Below are positions 17,702-26,623 of a DNA stretch of 64,000 nt, piece after piece. The stretch is from Myxococcales bacterium. Lineage in GTDB: Bacteria > Myxococcota_A > Polyangia > Polyangiales > Polyangiaceae. Location: the NCBI GenBank assembly GCA_004193285.1, contig SECP01000043.1:1-64000 (forward strand), written 5' to 3'. A model generated the notes under the pieces. That model did no database searches. It saw only the letters and a program-made list of their open reading frames with translations, and was not told the DNA's origin. Position 1 is the first letter of the stretch. Every line of letters starts with the position of its first letter. The translations under genes were made by a program, and so were the position numbers.

Positions 17702-18949
17702 ATGAGGCATTCAGTACTGCTGCTCGGACTCATCTGGTCCACGGTCTCCTGTGAAAGCTCTTCCGGGGACGGTCTTCCCGCGACCGGAGGTACGGCCCCT
17801 GTCACTGGAGGTCAGGGAGCATTGGCGGGCGGAGCATCGGGAGGTACATCGGGTGGCGGCGGCTCGAGTGCGTCGCCCGGGGGCGCAGGGATGAGCGGCG
17901 CTGCCGCCGGCTCGAGTGGCGGAACGAGCGGCGTCGGCGGCGACTCGTCGACCGCTGGCACAGCGGGTGCGGGGACCGCTGGCGCGACGAACGGGGGAGC
18001 TCAAACGGGTGGAGCGTCGAGCGGGGGCGGAGCGTCGAGCGGCGGCGGAGCGTCGAGCGGCGGCGCGGGCGCTGGCGGGGGAGGAGCGGTGGGCAGCTGC
18101 GTCGGCAAGACGTGGACTACGGCCGACCCCACGAAGGCTGGACCCTTCCAAGTGAGCACCGACAAGAACGTTGGGCCGCTTGCTGGCGTCGTACCCGACC
18201 CGGTTTATGGCAGCGACCGGCAACGCTTCAACGTCTACCGTCCCAGCAATCTCGCGGACAGCGGCTACTGTCACCCGATCTTGATCTGGGCGAACGGGTA
18301 CCGCGACAATCCAGAACAGAATCCCCCTAACTGCGTGGTGGATGCGAATGCTGGGCGCTGGTGCGGGCAGTATGGTCCGATGGTGAAACACCTCGCCTCG
18401 CACGGGTTCGTGGTGGTCGCCCCGCTGAGCACCGCCACCGCGGAAGGCGATCCTCTCCCCACGATTGCCGGCCTGGACTGGATCCTCGCGCAGGCCGAGG
18501 ATTCGAGCAGCCCGTACTACCACCGGCTCGACACGGTCAACGTCGGCCAGCTTGGCCACTCGTACGGTGGCATGTCTACGTGCCTCTCCGCGTCCGAGCC
18601 ACGCTACAAGGCCCTCGCCACCGTCTGCGGCACGAGAGCCCTCAGCGGCGTTCACACGCCCATGCTGTTTTTCTGCGGGGGGAAAGACACGACGGTCCAG
18701 TGCTCAGGCGTAAAGACGGTCTTTCAGTCGGTGACCGAACACCCCGCCTTCTTCGTGAACGAGCTGAACGCCGACCACGGCAGCTGGGTGTACCAGGGCA
18801 CGAGCGGCGTCTCTCTCACTGCCGCGGCGGCATGGTTTCGCGTTCATCTGATGAACGACACCGCCAATCGCAACTACTTCTATGGTGCCGGTTGCAAGTT
18901 TTGCTCGGACAACCGCGTGGAGGCCGAGCAAAATAGCCTGATGAAGTGA
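17702..18949 (+). CDS. Alpha/beta-hydrolase (PETase/dienelactone-hydrolase-like) lipoprotein
   Basis: 415 aa from the ATG at 17702 (GAAGGG 9 nt upstream); starting there places the lipoprotein signal STVSC correctly. A roughly 110-residue Gly/Ser/Ala/Thr linker (about 20-130) separates the lipid anchor from the enzyme. The hydrolase domain has the nucleophile Ser 287 in GQLGHSYGGMST, a likely acid in FFCGGKDTTV and His in NADHGSWV. Together these form a Ser-Asp-His triad typical of polyester/cutinase-like or chlorophyllase-like hydrolases. Cys pairs suggest an oxidising extracytoplasmic location. It probably acts on an extracellular ester; the substrate is not deducible. Confidence 0.82.
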   Translation: MRHSVLLLGLIWSTVSCESSSGDGLPATGGTAPVTGGQGALAGGASGGTSGGGGSSASPGGAGMSGAAAGSSGGTSGVGGDSSTAGTAGAGTAGATNGGAQTGGASSGGGASSGGGASSGGAGAGGGGAVGSCVGKTWTTADPTKAGPFQVSTDKNVGPLAGVVPDPVYGSDRQRFNVYRPSNLADSGYCHPILIWANGYRDNPEQNPPNCVVDANAGRWCGQYGPMVKHLASHGFVVVAPLSTATAEGDPLPTIAGLDWILAQAEDSSSPYYHRLDTVNVGQLGHSYGGMSTCLSASEPRYKALATVCGTRALSGVHTPMLFFCGGKDTTVQCSGVKTVFQSVTEHPAFFVNELNADHGSWVYQGTSGVSLTAAAAWFRVHLMNDTANRNYFYGAGCKFCSDNRVEAEQNSLMK

Positions 18950-19078
18950 GGCGCCGAGTCCGCCGCGCGACCCCGGCGTCCGCGAACCCAGGCTGTGCAA
19001 TTTTGCACAGCCATGAGCGGCGATCACGAATGGTGCATTTTCTTCGGGGGACCCAAGCTCTGCCCCGGAGGTCACATC

Positions 19079-19966
19079 ATGATTGTCATCCTTGGAGCAT
19101 CTGGAAAAACTGGGAAAGTCGTCGCGGACCGGTTGAGGAACGTCGAGCCAATCCGGCTGGTGACGCGCCAGCCTGGGCGTCTCAACCCCGAGCCGGGCGT
19201 GGAGATCGCGGCCGCCAACCTCGCCGACGAAGGCGCATTGAGCTCGGCCCTCAAGGGAGCGCGGGCGTTGTTCGCGCTCTTGCCCGACGATCTGACCGCT
19301 CAGGCTTTTCACGCGCAGCGTCGGCAGATGGCAGAAAACATCGCTCGCGTCGTACGCCGCGAGCAGGTCGCGCGCGTGGTCTTGCTGTCTTCGACCACCG
19401 CCGCCCTCGGAGACCGAGCCGGCACCGGCTTCGGCGCCGACCTTGCCTATCTCGAGCACCTGCTTTCGGACACCAAGGGGTCGGTCACGGTGCTGCGAGC
19501 CAGTTACTTTCAAGACAACTTGCTGGCGGCTCTACCTGCCGCGCAGGGCGACGGCGTTTACGTCAACCTGATGCCCTCCCGAGGCACCAAGGTCGTCACG
19601 ATCGCAAGCTCGGACATAGGAATGTTTGCCGCCGCGGCGCTGCTCGAGCCGTCGCCACCGCAAAGGGAGGTGGTGGATCTCGTCGGTCCTAGCTATTCAC
19701 CGACCGAAATGGCGAGCTTGCTTGGAAGCGCCATCGGCCGCAACTTGGCCATGGTGGACGTCCCAGCCGCGCAGCAACAAGCCATGCTCCAGCAATTCAT
19801 GTCCCGCGAGGCAGCACGGGCGATGGCGGAAACGTTGGCCTGCCTCGGCTCGGGGGATGTCGCGCTCAAAGGGGACCGCATCGAGCGCGGGCATGTAACT
19901 CTGGAAAAGCTGCTCGAGACTGCGCTTTCCGGCCGAGCCTCACAACCGGGAGCGGTGCAGCCGTGA
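19079..19966 (+). CDS. NmrA-like NAD(P)-binding Rossmann protein
   Basis: 295 aa from the ATG at 19079, chosen because CCCGGAGG precedes it and the Rossmann glycine motif (VILGASGKTGKVV) then starts at residue 3. The rest matches atypical short-chain reductases of the NmrA/HSCARG type: ANLADEGALSSALKGARALFALLP, VVLLSSTTAALGD and a C-terminal MASLLGSAIGR block. These bind NAD(P)H and act as redox sensors or reductases. Its stop overlaps the next start by 4 bp, so the pair is translationally coupled. Confidence 0.85.
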   Translation: MIVILGASGKTGKVVADRLRNVEPIRLVTRQPGRLNPEPGVEIAAANLADEGALSSALKGARALFALLPDDLTAQAFHAQRRQMAENIARVVRREQVARVVLLSSTTAALGDRAGTGFGADLAYLEHLLSDTKGSVTVLRASYFQDNLLAALPAAQGDGVYVNLMPSRGTKVVTIASSDIGMFAAAALLEPSPPQREVVDLVGPSYSPTEMASLLGSAIGRNLAMVDVPAAQQQAMLQQFMSREAARAMAETLACLGSGDVALKGDRIERGHVTLEKLLETALSGRASQPGAVQP

Positions 19967-20427
19967 TCGCCCACGTCTCCATGCCGGCGGACGACTGCGC
20001 GCTCGTCGCCCAGGTGCTGGCGCAAATGTTGGACGGCGGCGCGCTGCGCTTTCCACCCGGCGGTCCCAGTGCCTGGAACTGCTGGTCGCGCGACAATGGT
20101 TTTCAGATCGTGGTGACGCCGCGCGGTCAGGTCATGGTCCCTGGACCACACGAGCAAGCTTGGAGGTCGAGTCAGCCCGCATCGAGCGATCGTGCCTGTG
20201 AGAGTCACTTCGCGATGGCGGTGCCGCGCAGCGCAGCCGAGATCATGACGCTGGCCGAAACCGTCGGCTGGCAGGCTCGCATCTGCAGCCGCGGCGGGAT
20301 GTTCGACGTCGTGGAGCTCTGGGTCGAAGGCGCTTACCTCGTGGAGCTACTCGACCCCGCGCAGCTCGCCGACTACCGACGCACCATGACGACAGAAAAC
20401 TGGAAGCGAGTCATGGACCTGCCGTGA
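19963..20427 (+). CDS. VOC-like hypothetical protein coupled to the NmrA-like gene
   Basis: 154 aa starting at the GTG at 19963 inside the GTGA overlap with the preceding stop. The sequence opens IAHVSMPADDC..VA.VLAQML and contains WNCWSRDNGFQIVVTPRG and FDVVELWVEGAYLVELLD. This resembles the secondary-structure pattern of VOC-fold proteins, but without the complete metal-ligand set I could check. It may handle a small molecule also acted on by the neighbouring reductase. Function unknown. Confidence 0.65.
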   Translation: MIAHVSMPADDCALVAQVLAQMLDGGALRFPPGGPSAWNCWSRDNGFQIVVTPRGQVMVPGPHEQAWRSSQPASSDRACESHFAMAVPRSAAEIMTLAETVGWQARICSRGGMFDVVELWVEGAYLVELLDPAQLADYRRTMTTENWKRVMDLP

Positions 20428-20544
20428 AGCCAGGGGGGCGAGGCCGCCGGCATCGTACGGGCGTTGGCGGCCGGCCGGCGGCTCACCTCCCGCTCCCGAT
20501 CACGGCGCGGTAGCGGCTCCTCCGTATTCTTGTACGCTCAGTGG

Positions 20545-22002
20545 ATGACCGCTTTCGTCCCACAAGCGAGCGCTGAGGCAGCCGTCGTTAGCCTGGCCAA
20601 CCTGTACGATTCGTCGGTTACGAGGTTGCGCGCGGCCATCGAGCGCTTCGCGACGAGCGGCGCTCCGCCGGACGCAGCGAGTCGCCAACGCGGGGACTTC
20701 GTCTACCCCGAGCTTCGCGTCATCCACCGCCTCGGCGGCAACGTCCCCCGTGTCGACCGCTCCTTCGCCCGCTTCAATCAAACGGGTGTTCACGCTGTCA
20801 GCGTCACCCGTCCTGACTTCTTTCGTCCCTACTTGCTGGAGCAACTCGGCTCGCTCATGAGCGACTACGGCGCGCAGGTCGAGGTCGGCCCCTCGTCGCA
20901 AGAGATCCCCTTCCCCTACGTGCTGGACGGGGCCGATCTGCCGCTGGGCTCTCTGACACCGCTCGAGCTCGGGCGATATTTTCCCAGCACGGATCTCGCG
21001 CACATCGGCGATGAGCTGGTGGACGGGCTTTGGGACCCGGAGAAGTCACCGCATCGCCCACTAGCCCTCTTCGACGCCCTGCGAACCGACTTTTCGCTCG
21101 CCCGACTGCGCCACTACACGGGCACGCCTCCCGAGCACTTTCAGTCCTACATCCTGTTTACCAACTACCACCGCTACGTGGACGAGTTCGTGCGCTTCGC
21201 CGCCGCCAAGCTCGAGGAGAGCGACGACTACGAAGGCCTTTCGTGCGCGGGCGGGAAGCTGATCGAGCGCGGGACACCGGGGGCTGGCGTCGCGGTGAGC
21301 GACTCGGCCTGGCGCCGGCACCAGATGCCGGCCTACCACCTCGTCGCAAAGGACGGCCGGGGTATCACGCTGGTGAACATCGGCGTCGGCCCTTCCAACG
21401 CAAAGACGATCACCGACCACCTCGCGGTGCTGCGCCCGGAGGCCTGGCTCATGATCGGGCATTGCGCAGGCTTGCGCTCTACCCAAACCATCGGTGACTA
21501 CGTGCTGGCGCACGCCTACTTGCGGGACGACAAAGTGCTGGACGACGTGCTCCCTCCCGAGGTGCCGCTGCCCGCAATCGCCGAGGTGCAGCAAGCCCTG
21601 CAGGAGGCCGCTCGCGCCGTGACCGGGGAGCCCGGCGACGCGCTGAAGCGACGCCTCCGTACCGGCACCGTCGTCACCACCTGTGATCGCGACTGGGAGC
21701 TACGGGTCCGGGCGTCCGCCCTTCGATTCAATCAGTCTCGCGCCGTCGCAATCGACATGGAGTCCGGGACCATCGCCGCGCAAGGCTACCGCTTTCGAGT
21801 GCCGTACGGCACATTGCTGTGCGTCTCGGACAAGCCCCTTCACGGCGAGCTCAAGCTGCCCGGCATGGCGAATCGTTTTTACGAGCGTGCCATCTCCGAG
21901 CACATGCGGATCGGCATCGCGACGGTCGACGAGCTGAAGCGCGTGGGGCATCGCCTCCATTCGCGCAAACTTCGCGCCTTCGACGAGCCCCCGTTCAGGT
22001 GA
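20545..22002 (+). CDS. amn: AMP nucleosidase
   Basis: 485 aa from the ATG at 20545, almost exactly the length of E. coli Amn (484 aa). The enzyme hydrolyses AMP to adenine and ribose 5-phosphate and helps adjust adenylate pools. The N-terminal AMP-nucleosidase domain (about 1-190) contains the family-typical GDFVYPELRV and QEIPFPYVLDG. The C-terminal nucleosidase/phosphorylase domain has GRGITLVNIGVGPSNAKTITDHLAVLRP, MIGHCAGLR and the purine-pocket segment VAIDMESGTIAAQGYRFRVPYGTLLC. Cytoplasmic. The upstream frame extension is low-complexity. The 3' end overlaps the convergent beta-lactamase-like gene by 8 bp. Confidence 0.95.
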   Translation: MTAFVPQASAEAAVVSLANLYDSSVTRLRAAIERFATSGAPPDAASRQRGDFVYPELRVIHRLGGNVPRVDRSFARFNQTGVHAVSVTRPDFFRPYLLEQLGSLMSDYGAQVEVGPSSQEIPFPYVLDGADLPLGSLTPLELGRYFPSTDLAHIGDELVDGLWDPEKSPHRPLALFDALRTDFSLARLRHYTGTPPEHFQSYILFTNYHRYVDEFVRFAAAKLEESDDYEGLSCAGGKLIERGTPGAGVAVSDSAWRRHQMPAYHLVAKDGRGITLVNIGVGPSNAKTITDHLAVLRPEAWLMIGHCAGLRSTQTIGDYVLAHAYLRDDKVLDDVLPPEVPLPAIAEVQQALQEAARAVTGEPGDALKRRLRTGTVVTTCDRDWELRVRASALRFNQSRAVAIDMESGTIAAQGYRFRVPYGTLLCVSDKPLHGELKLPGMANRFYERAISEHMRIGIATVDELKRVGHRLHSRKLRAFDEPPFR

Positions 22003-23476
22003 CGCGGCCTCTGGACGGAAGGTTCCAGCCGACTATCAGGTAGTCGAGGGCAGACGACGGTGGGTGCCCCACATCGAGGCCGGCCGTTGCGGTGCGGCGG
22101 CCGACGCCGATTGCCGTCACGACGTAGGCGGCGCGAGACTCGCCTGGTGCGAACGCGAAGCGAAAAGTCGCAGGCAACAGCGGCGGCGGACCATCCAGGT
22201 AGTCGATCGCCAGTCCATCGCCTTCGAGACTGACACGCAAGCGACCCAGCGTACCGACTTCGTCGACGTATTGACCCGCGTAGCTCTCGAGCGAATGAAG
22301 GGGCTTGGCCGGCCCCTGCCAATCGCGGTCCAGGTCGAGCAGCGTGCTCAGACCAGTGAAGCCCGTCGCCATCGCCGAAGGCCCGTGCGGGTGGGAGTCG
22401 AGAAAGGCGGCCACGGCGACACGACGCCTCGGCGACCACCCCACGAACGCGGTGAAGTCTTCCAAGGCGCCGGTGTGACTGAGGATCATCTCGCCGCTCT
22501 GTAGCGAGCGCACCAGACCGTACCCGTACACTTCGTGCGGCCGTTGCCCCGTTTCTACGCGCGGCGCCGTGAGCTGTTCCACCAGGTCGCGCCCTAACGG
22601 CGAGTCGTCGGGTCGCGCGAGCGCGCGGGCCCACGTCCCGAGCTCCAGCGCGCTGAGCACGAGCCCGCCCGACGGCCACATGGCGCGGCAGCGCGGCGCG
22701 GGAGTGACACCCGGCGCCGAATGGCCCCGAACCTTGAGCGTGCTCAGGGAAAAACCTGCCCCCGGGATGCCGACGGGCACGAGCGCCCGATCGCGCACGG
22801 CGTCCTCGAAATCCTGACCTGTGACGCGCTCTACTACCAGTGCCGCGAAGCTGTAGCCGAGGTTCGAGTAGTCGTAGACGGCGCCGGGTGGAGCCCAGAG
22901 CGGCGCTCGACCATATTGGGACACCAGGTCTTTTAAGTCCTCGCGCCCGGTTCGGCACTGCGGCTGGCTACCGAGCCCGGCGGTGTGCGTGAGCAGCTGG
23001 TGCAGTGTCGCGCCGCCCACGCCAGCGCCGCCCGACAACTCAGGCAGGTACGCCTGAATGGGACGATGCAGGTCGAGCTTGCCTTCGAGGGCGAGGGACA
23101 CCACTGCCGCCGCCATGAAAGACTTAGTTACCGAACCCGCGGGAAACCGCGTGCGTTGGTCGAAGGCCACCCTGCCACCGTTGAGTGAGTCGCCCTGCGC
23201 CGCGGCCTGCACGCGCCCGTCCGGCGTCACGAACGCGAGCGCGCCGCCCAAGTCGTGCCGAGCCGCGCGGCGTTCGAACTCGCTCACGAAGCATTTCAAA
23301 CGCGCGTTCACCTCGCCGGTGCAAGCCACTTTCGGAGGCGTGCTCCGCTCGGGCGGAAAGAGCGTAAACTCGTCACCGCTCAGCGGATGCAGCTCGCGGC
23401 GAGGCCCAGCGCAGCCGTGGAGCACGAGCAGAGCCAGAAGCATCAACCAGGCTGGGTGATGACGATGCGTGCTCAT
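21995..23476 (-). CDS. Class-C beta-lactamase-like serine hydrolase lipoprotein
   Basis: 493 aa from the ATG at 23476. The signal ends in lipobox LVLHGC, so it should be membrane-anchored. The catalytic SxxK motif is Ser 115-Val-Thr-Lys 118 in FPAGSVTKSF and the YxN motif is in VYDYSNLGYSF. The family (Pfam Beta-lactamase; CubicO, EstB, DD-peptidase-like) includes esterases, peptidases and penicillin-binding proteins, so the substrate is unknown. The last 120 residues form a separate beta-rich domain, as in many CubicO-type proteins. The longer frame to 23722 is basic low-complexity and was rejected. Confidence 0.88.
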   Translation of the reverse strand: MSTHRHHPAWLMLLALLVLHGCAGPRRELHPLSGDEFTLFPPERSTPPKVACTGEVNARLKCFVSEFERRAARHDLGGALAFVTPDGRVQAAAQGDSLNGGRVAFDQRTRFPAGSVTKSFMAAAVVSLALEGKLDLHRPIQAYLPELSGGAGVGGATLHQLLTHTAGLGSQPQCRTGREDLKDLVSQYGRAPLWAPPGAVYDYSNLGYSFAALVVERVTGQDFEDAVRDRALVPVGIPGAGFSLSTLKVRGHSAPGVTPAPRCRAMWPSGGLVLSALELGTWARALARPDDSPLGRDLVEQLTAPRVETGQRPHEVYGYGLVRSLQSGEMILSHTGALEDFTAFVGWSPRRRVAVAAFLDSHPHGPSAMATGFTGLSTLLDLDRDWQGPAKPLHSLESYAGQYVDEVGTLGRLRVSLEGDGLAIDYLDGPPPLLPATFRFAFAPGESRAAYVVTAIGVGRRTATAGLDVGHPPSSALDYLIVGWNLPSRGRVT

Positions 23477-23807
23477 TGGCGCGCTCGGCGCGTGAACGGC
23501 ATCGCGAGGTCTCAGGCGCGCACAGCTGCAGTCGTAGCTCCCGTAACTCACCCAATGCCTCCAGCCGCAAGCTAGCGGCGCGGCGCGTGAATAACAACCA
23601 GCACGCGCGGCGCGTGGCATCCGGCGCTGCCGAGTCTGCGCGAGGAGCGTCTGCGGCCGTTGATGGAGGCCTTCGGCAGGTCGTCTCCGCGCACGAGGGT
23701 TCGCGTGAGATGCTCGTGTCATGGGAGGGGATGGCTCAGGAACGGCGCGGGGCGGCCAGCCTCCGGTCCGCTACGCCCGCGCCCAAGAGCTCGCGGCGCA
23801 GCCGTGC
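23477..23807. other. Gap between the eCIS operon end and the serine hydrolase
   Basis: 331 bp downstream of the last eCIS-operon gene and upstream of the serine-hydrolase start, all minus strand. It should contain the operon terminator and the hydrolase promoter. I see GC-rich sequence with partially repeated GGCGCGTG(A/G) words, but no clear stem-loop plus T-run. Confidence 0.35.
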
Positions 23808-25610
23808 CTAGAGCAGGCCCGTTGCTCGGACGTCCAGATAGGCTTGATAGACAAAGTCGCCCCACGCGCTGACCAAGCCGTCGTCCCACGGGCGCGAGGT
23901 GTACTCGGAGCCCAGGGCGCGGATGTTGTCGTCGGGCCAAGCCGCGGAATTGCCGGAGTAGGCCGCGAGGTCGAGCCCTGGATACTGGGCCGCCGTGTTC
24001 GGCAACGCGGCGAGCGACATGCGGGCCCCTTGGTCCGCGACCAGGCGCAGATAGCGCGCGACGGCGAAGATATTGTACTCGTCCGACGCGAGCAGGTCGG
24101 CAGTCGCATCGTGCCCTAGCGGCCGCGAGGGATCGTTCAAGCCGTCCGTGCGCCGCGTCGGTTCGCTGACCAAGTCTGCGAACAGATCATGACGGCGCGC
24201 GGTCGACACCACTACTTGCCCGAGGCCGATCGACGTGTCGCCGCGCATGATGCTCGTCGCGCCTTGATAGTCCTTTGCGTCTTCGGCCTGCGATTGGTCG
24301 CGTTGCTCGGCGAGGATGAAGGCGGCGATGAGGGCGCCATGCAGGTTGTGCGCGCTCGCGGCGGCGGTCATCACCTGCGCGCGCGACGGCAAGTTACCGC
24401 GGTAAGACGACGCCTCGACCGACGCGATTGGACGCCTCAATAGCAACTCCGCTTGCTGCCTGCGCTGCGTCGAGGTGAGGCCGCCGAGATAACCGGGCAA
24501 GCTGCCGACCGGGTTGCTGTACGTGGCGACCGTGCCGGCGTGACCGGCGGCCAGCAGCGCTTTGTCCTCGAGGGGGATCTGCGGCACGCCGGGCGTCGTG
24601 TGGAACGTGCCTACGTAACGCGTGACCGGGATGACCCCGGTCGCACCGACTCCGGTGAACGCGTCGCGCAGGAAGCCTCCGTTGAAGCCGGTGCGCGACG
24701 TCCGCCGCGTGCCGACCACCGCCGCCTCGAGCGGCGCGGGGTTGAACGCCGGAGCCGGCGCGGTGACGCCGTAGCGGCCCAAGTTGAACTGCAGCTCCGC
24801 GCCCGGCCCGAGCCTGCGCACATGCGGCTCGACCAGCGCCCTGCTCGCAGCATCCAGCCCGCGCCCTAAGATCTGCAGGAGCCGGCGCCGACTATCGAGA
24901 TCGTCGACGCGATCGAACAGCGCGAACAGCATGCCCGCCGCGTTGAGGTCGACGATGGTCCGTGGGAGCACCGGATCGGTATCGAGCGCGCTGAGGATGC
25001 GCGCCTCCTCGGCGTCCGTCACGGCCCAGTCGTCCAGCGCGTACGAAAGCTCGTACTCCACGATGCGGCTCGTCGCGGTGAGCGCGGCGGCAGGCGTGGC
25101 TGCGCGAACCATCCCCGCCGGCAGTCCGAGCGCATGCAGCGATGCGTTGCGCCCGGCCTCGCGCTCTGCGCTGCCTCGCGCGGGCGCGATCGCCTCGCCA
25201 TGCTCCGCCGAGCCCGCGCGACGATGCTGCAGGACGTGCGTGATCTCGTGCGCGAGCAGCGGGCTCTTCGCGCTCTCGAGCTCACGGCTGCCTATCCCCG
25301 CGCCGAGCACGATGTCGCTGCCGACCGTGTACGCCCGCGCGTCGAGCGCTCGAGCCGCGCGCTCTGCCGCGGGGCCGCGATGCAAGCGCACATCGTGCAA
25401 AGACTCCCCGAATGATCGCTCCATTTCGGTCCGCACGCTCGATCGCAGCCCCACCGGCGCCTCGCTCAGCCCATCGAGTACCGATATCCGTCCGATGTCG
25501 TGCTCGATCCTCGCGCCGCTCGCTGCGCGTGCCGGCGGTTCGCGCCTGGCGGCAGGCGGCCCGCTCCTAGCTTCCGCCCTCGTACTCTCGACGAATGCGC
25601 GAGTGCTCAT
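23808..25610 (-). CDS. DUF4157 eCIS cargo with lysozyme/transglycosylase-like C-terminus
   Basis: 600 aa from the ATG at 25610 (GGAGAAG upstream), overlapping the lipoprotein stop by 4 bp. The DUF4157 domain (about 35-135) has the zinc motif HEITH at 121-125 in LLAHEITHVLQ. DUF4157 marks proteins tied to eCIS loci and is thought to be a cargo-processing or loading domain. A middle region (about 170-400) is unassigned. The C-terminus (about 425-600) fits a soluble-lytic-transglycosylase/goose-lysozyme-like fold: ILAEQRD with candidate catalytic Glu 435, then TSIGLGQVVVSTAR, then NIFAVARYLR. Predicted role is a peptidoglycan-cleaving effector. Enzyme assignment is by motif only. The adjacent coupled lipoprotein fits as its immunity protein. 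Confidence 0.75.
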   Translation of the reverse strand: MSTRAFVESTRAEARSGPPAARREPPARAASGARIEHDIGRISVLDGLSEAPVGLRSSVRTEMERSFGESLHDVRLHRGPAAERAARALDARAYTVGSDIVLGAGIGSRELESAKSPLLAHEITHVLQHRRAGSAEHGEAIAPARGSAEREAGRNASLHALGLPAGMVRAATPAAALTATSRIVEYELSYALDDWAVTDAEEARILSALDTDPVLPRTIVDLNAAGMLFALFDRVDDLDSRRRLLQILGRGLDAASRALVEPHVRRLGPGAELQFNLGRYGVTAPAPAFNPAPLEAAVVGTRRTSRTGFNGGFLRDAFTGVGATGVIPVTRYVGTFHTTPGVPQIPLEDKALLAAGHAGTVATYSNPVGSLPGYLGGLTSTQRRQQAELLLRRPIASVEASSYRGNLPSRAQVMTAAASAHNLHGALIAAFILAEQRDQSQAEDAKDYQGATSIMRGDTSIGLGQVVVSTARRHDLFADLVSEPTRRTDGLNDPSRPLGHDATADLLASDEYNIFAVARYLRLVADQGARMSLAALPNTAAQYPGLDLAAYSGNSAAWPDDNIRALGSEYTSRPWDDGLVSAWGDFVYQAYLDVRATGLL

Positions 25611-26086
25611 GGTTTCTTCTCCAATTGGGCCGCAGCGAGCACCGCCCATGCCTCATCGAAGCTCGGCTCGCCGTGCTCGGCTTGCACGGTCGCGGTCATC
25701 GCGATCCAGCGCGACCCGGCCGGCTTGCTCGCCCGGAACCGATACTCCTGGCCGCCCGATCCGCCGCTATACCTCGACAGCGCGAACCGGGCGAGCGCGC
25801 CGCCCTCGAGCGACCGCTCCTGCGCCGCATCGATCGCTGGCTCGGCGTCGACGAGGTCGACCTCGACCCTCAATGGAGCACGGGTTGCTTGGCCCGCCGT
25901 AAGCGCGAACCCCGCCGCACGCTCGCGCGCGTCCATGCCCCCTGGAACGACCACCCTAAGGCCGTTCGGGTGCACGAGTTGCACGTGCCGCTCAGGTTCC
26001 GTACTCGAGCCGCCTCGACAGCCGATCGCGATCATGGCGCCCATCAGGAGTAGCCCTCCGGTACGCAGCGTGAAGGCATCGCTCAC
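25607..26086 (-). CDS. Small lipoprotein, candidate immunity protein for the muramidase-like cargo
   Basis: 159 aa starting at the GTG at 26086 in a 4-bp overlap with the preceding gene. The signal ends MGAMIAIGC, a good lipobox, so the mature protein is a periplasm-facing lipoprotein of about 135 residues. The body (LVHPNGLRVVVPGG, GFALTAGQATRAPLRVEVDLVD) is a compact beta-rich domain resembling Tsi3-type immunity proteins, which neutralise the T6SS muramidase Tse3; this similarity is from memory of the family pattern. Location (periplasm) and coupling to a lysozyme-like cargo gene match an immunity role. Otherwise it could be a baseplate-anchoring lipoprotein. Confidence 0.65.
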   Translation of the reverse strand: MSDAFTLRTGGLLLMGAMIAIGCRGGSSTEPERHVQLVHPNGLRVVVPGGMDARERAAGFALTAGQATRAPLRVEVDLVDAEPAIDAAQERSLEGGALARFALSRYSGGSGGQEYRFRASKPAGSRWIAMTATVQAEHGEPSFDEAWAVLAAAQLEKKP

Positions 26087-26619
26087 TCCGCACCGTCGAG
26101 CGCAGCTCGCAGGGCGTCGTGAGCTGCGCGTACTTCGGGCGATGGCTGCGCCATGAGCCTCGCCAGGTCGTCCTTCGCGGCCAAGATGTCCTGGACGTTC
26201 GGGTCGGCGAGCTGCTCGAGCTGGTCCGCCGTCGCCGTGACGAGCTCGAGGCGTTGCGCGTCCGTCAATGCGCGGACTTGTGCCTGCAGCAGCCCGCGCT
26301 CGCTTCGGTCGTATGCTTCTGCTCCTTGCTCAGCGCGCTCGACCATGCCGTAAACTTCGTCGCGCAAGTGTAGCCAGCGCCGCACCAAGCGCGGCACGGT
26401 TGGATCTCGGCCCCAGTCGGCGGGTGGCGCCAGCTCCGCCAGGGCGCCGGCGACCGCAACGTTTAGCTGAGCTTCAGCCTCCGCGGCCGTTGGCGCCTTG
26501 GCGGCGAGCCGCTGCACCGGCTCGTCGGTATCCGCGCGGAAGATCGTGGCCGCAGCGCGCCACTGCGGTCCGGCCCGCTTGGCCGTCGTGAGCTCGACTC
26601 TGAAGTACGTGTGGATCAC
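26083..26619 (-). CDS. Hypothetical protein between two DUF4157 cargo genes
   Basis: 178 aa. The N-terminus (IHTYFRVELTTAKRAGPQWRAAATIFRADTDEPV) is beta-rich, while the rest is Ala/Leu/Glu-rich and helical (about 50-178). No signal peptide or membrane segment. It starts 4 bp after the 936-aa DUF4157 gene and ends in a GTGA overlap with the lipoprotein gene, so it is co-translated with the cargo module. It could be a chaperone/adaptor or the immunity protein of the 936-aa toxin. I do not recognise the family. Confidence 0.7.
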   Translation of the reverse strand: MIHTYFRVELTTAKRAGPQWRAAATIFRADTDEPVQRLAAKAPTAAEAEAQLNVAVAGALAELAPPADWGRDPTVPRLVRRWLHLRDEVYGMVERAEQGAEAYDRSERGLLQAQVRALTDAQRLELVTATADQLEQLADPNVQDILAAKDDLARLMAQPSPEVRAAHDALRAALDGAE

Positions 26620-26623
26620 GGGG

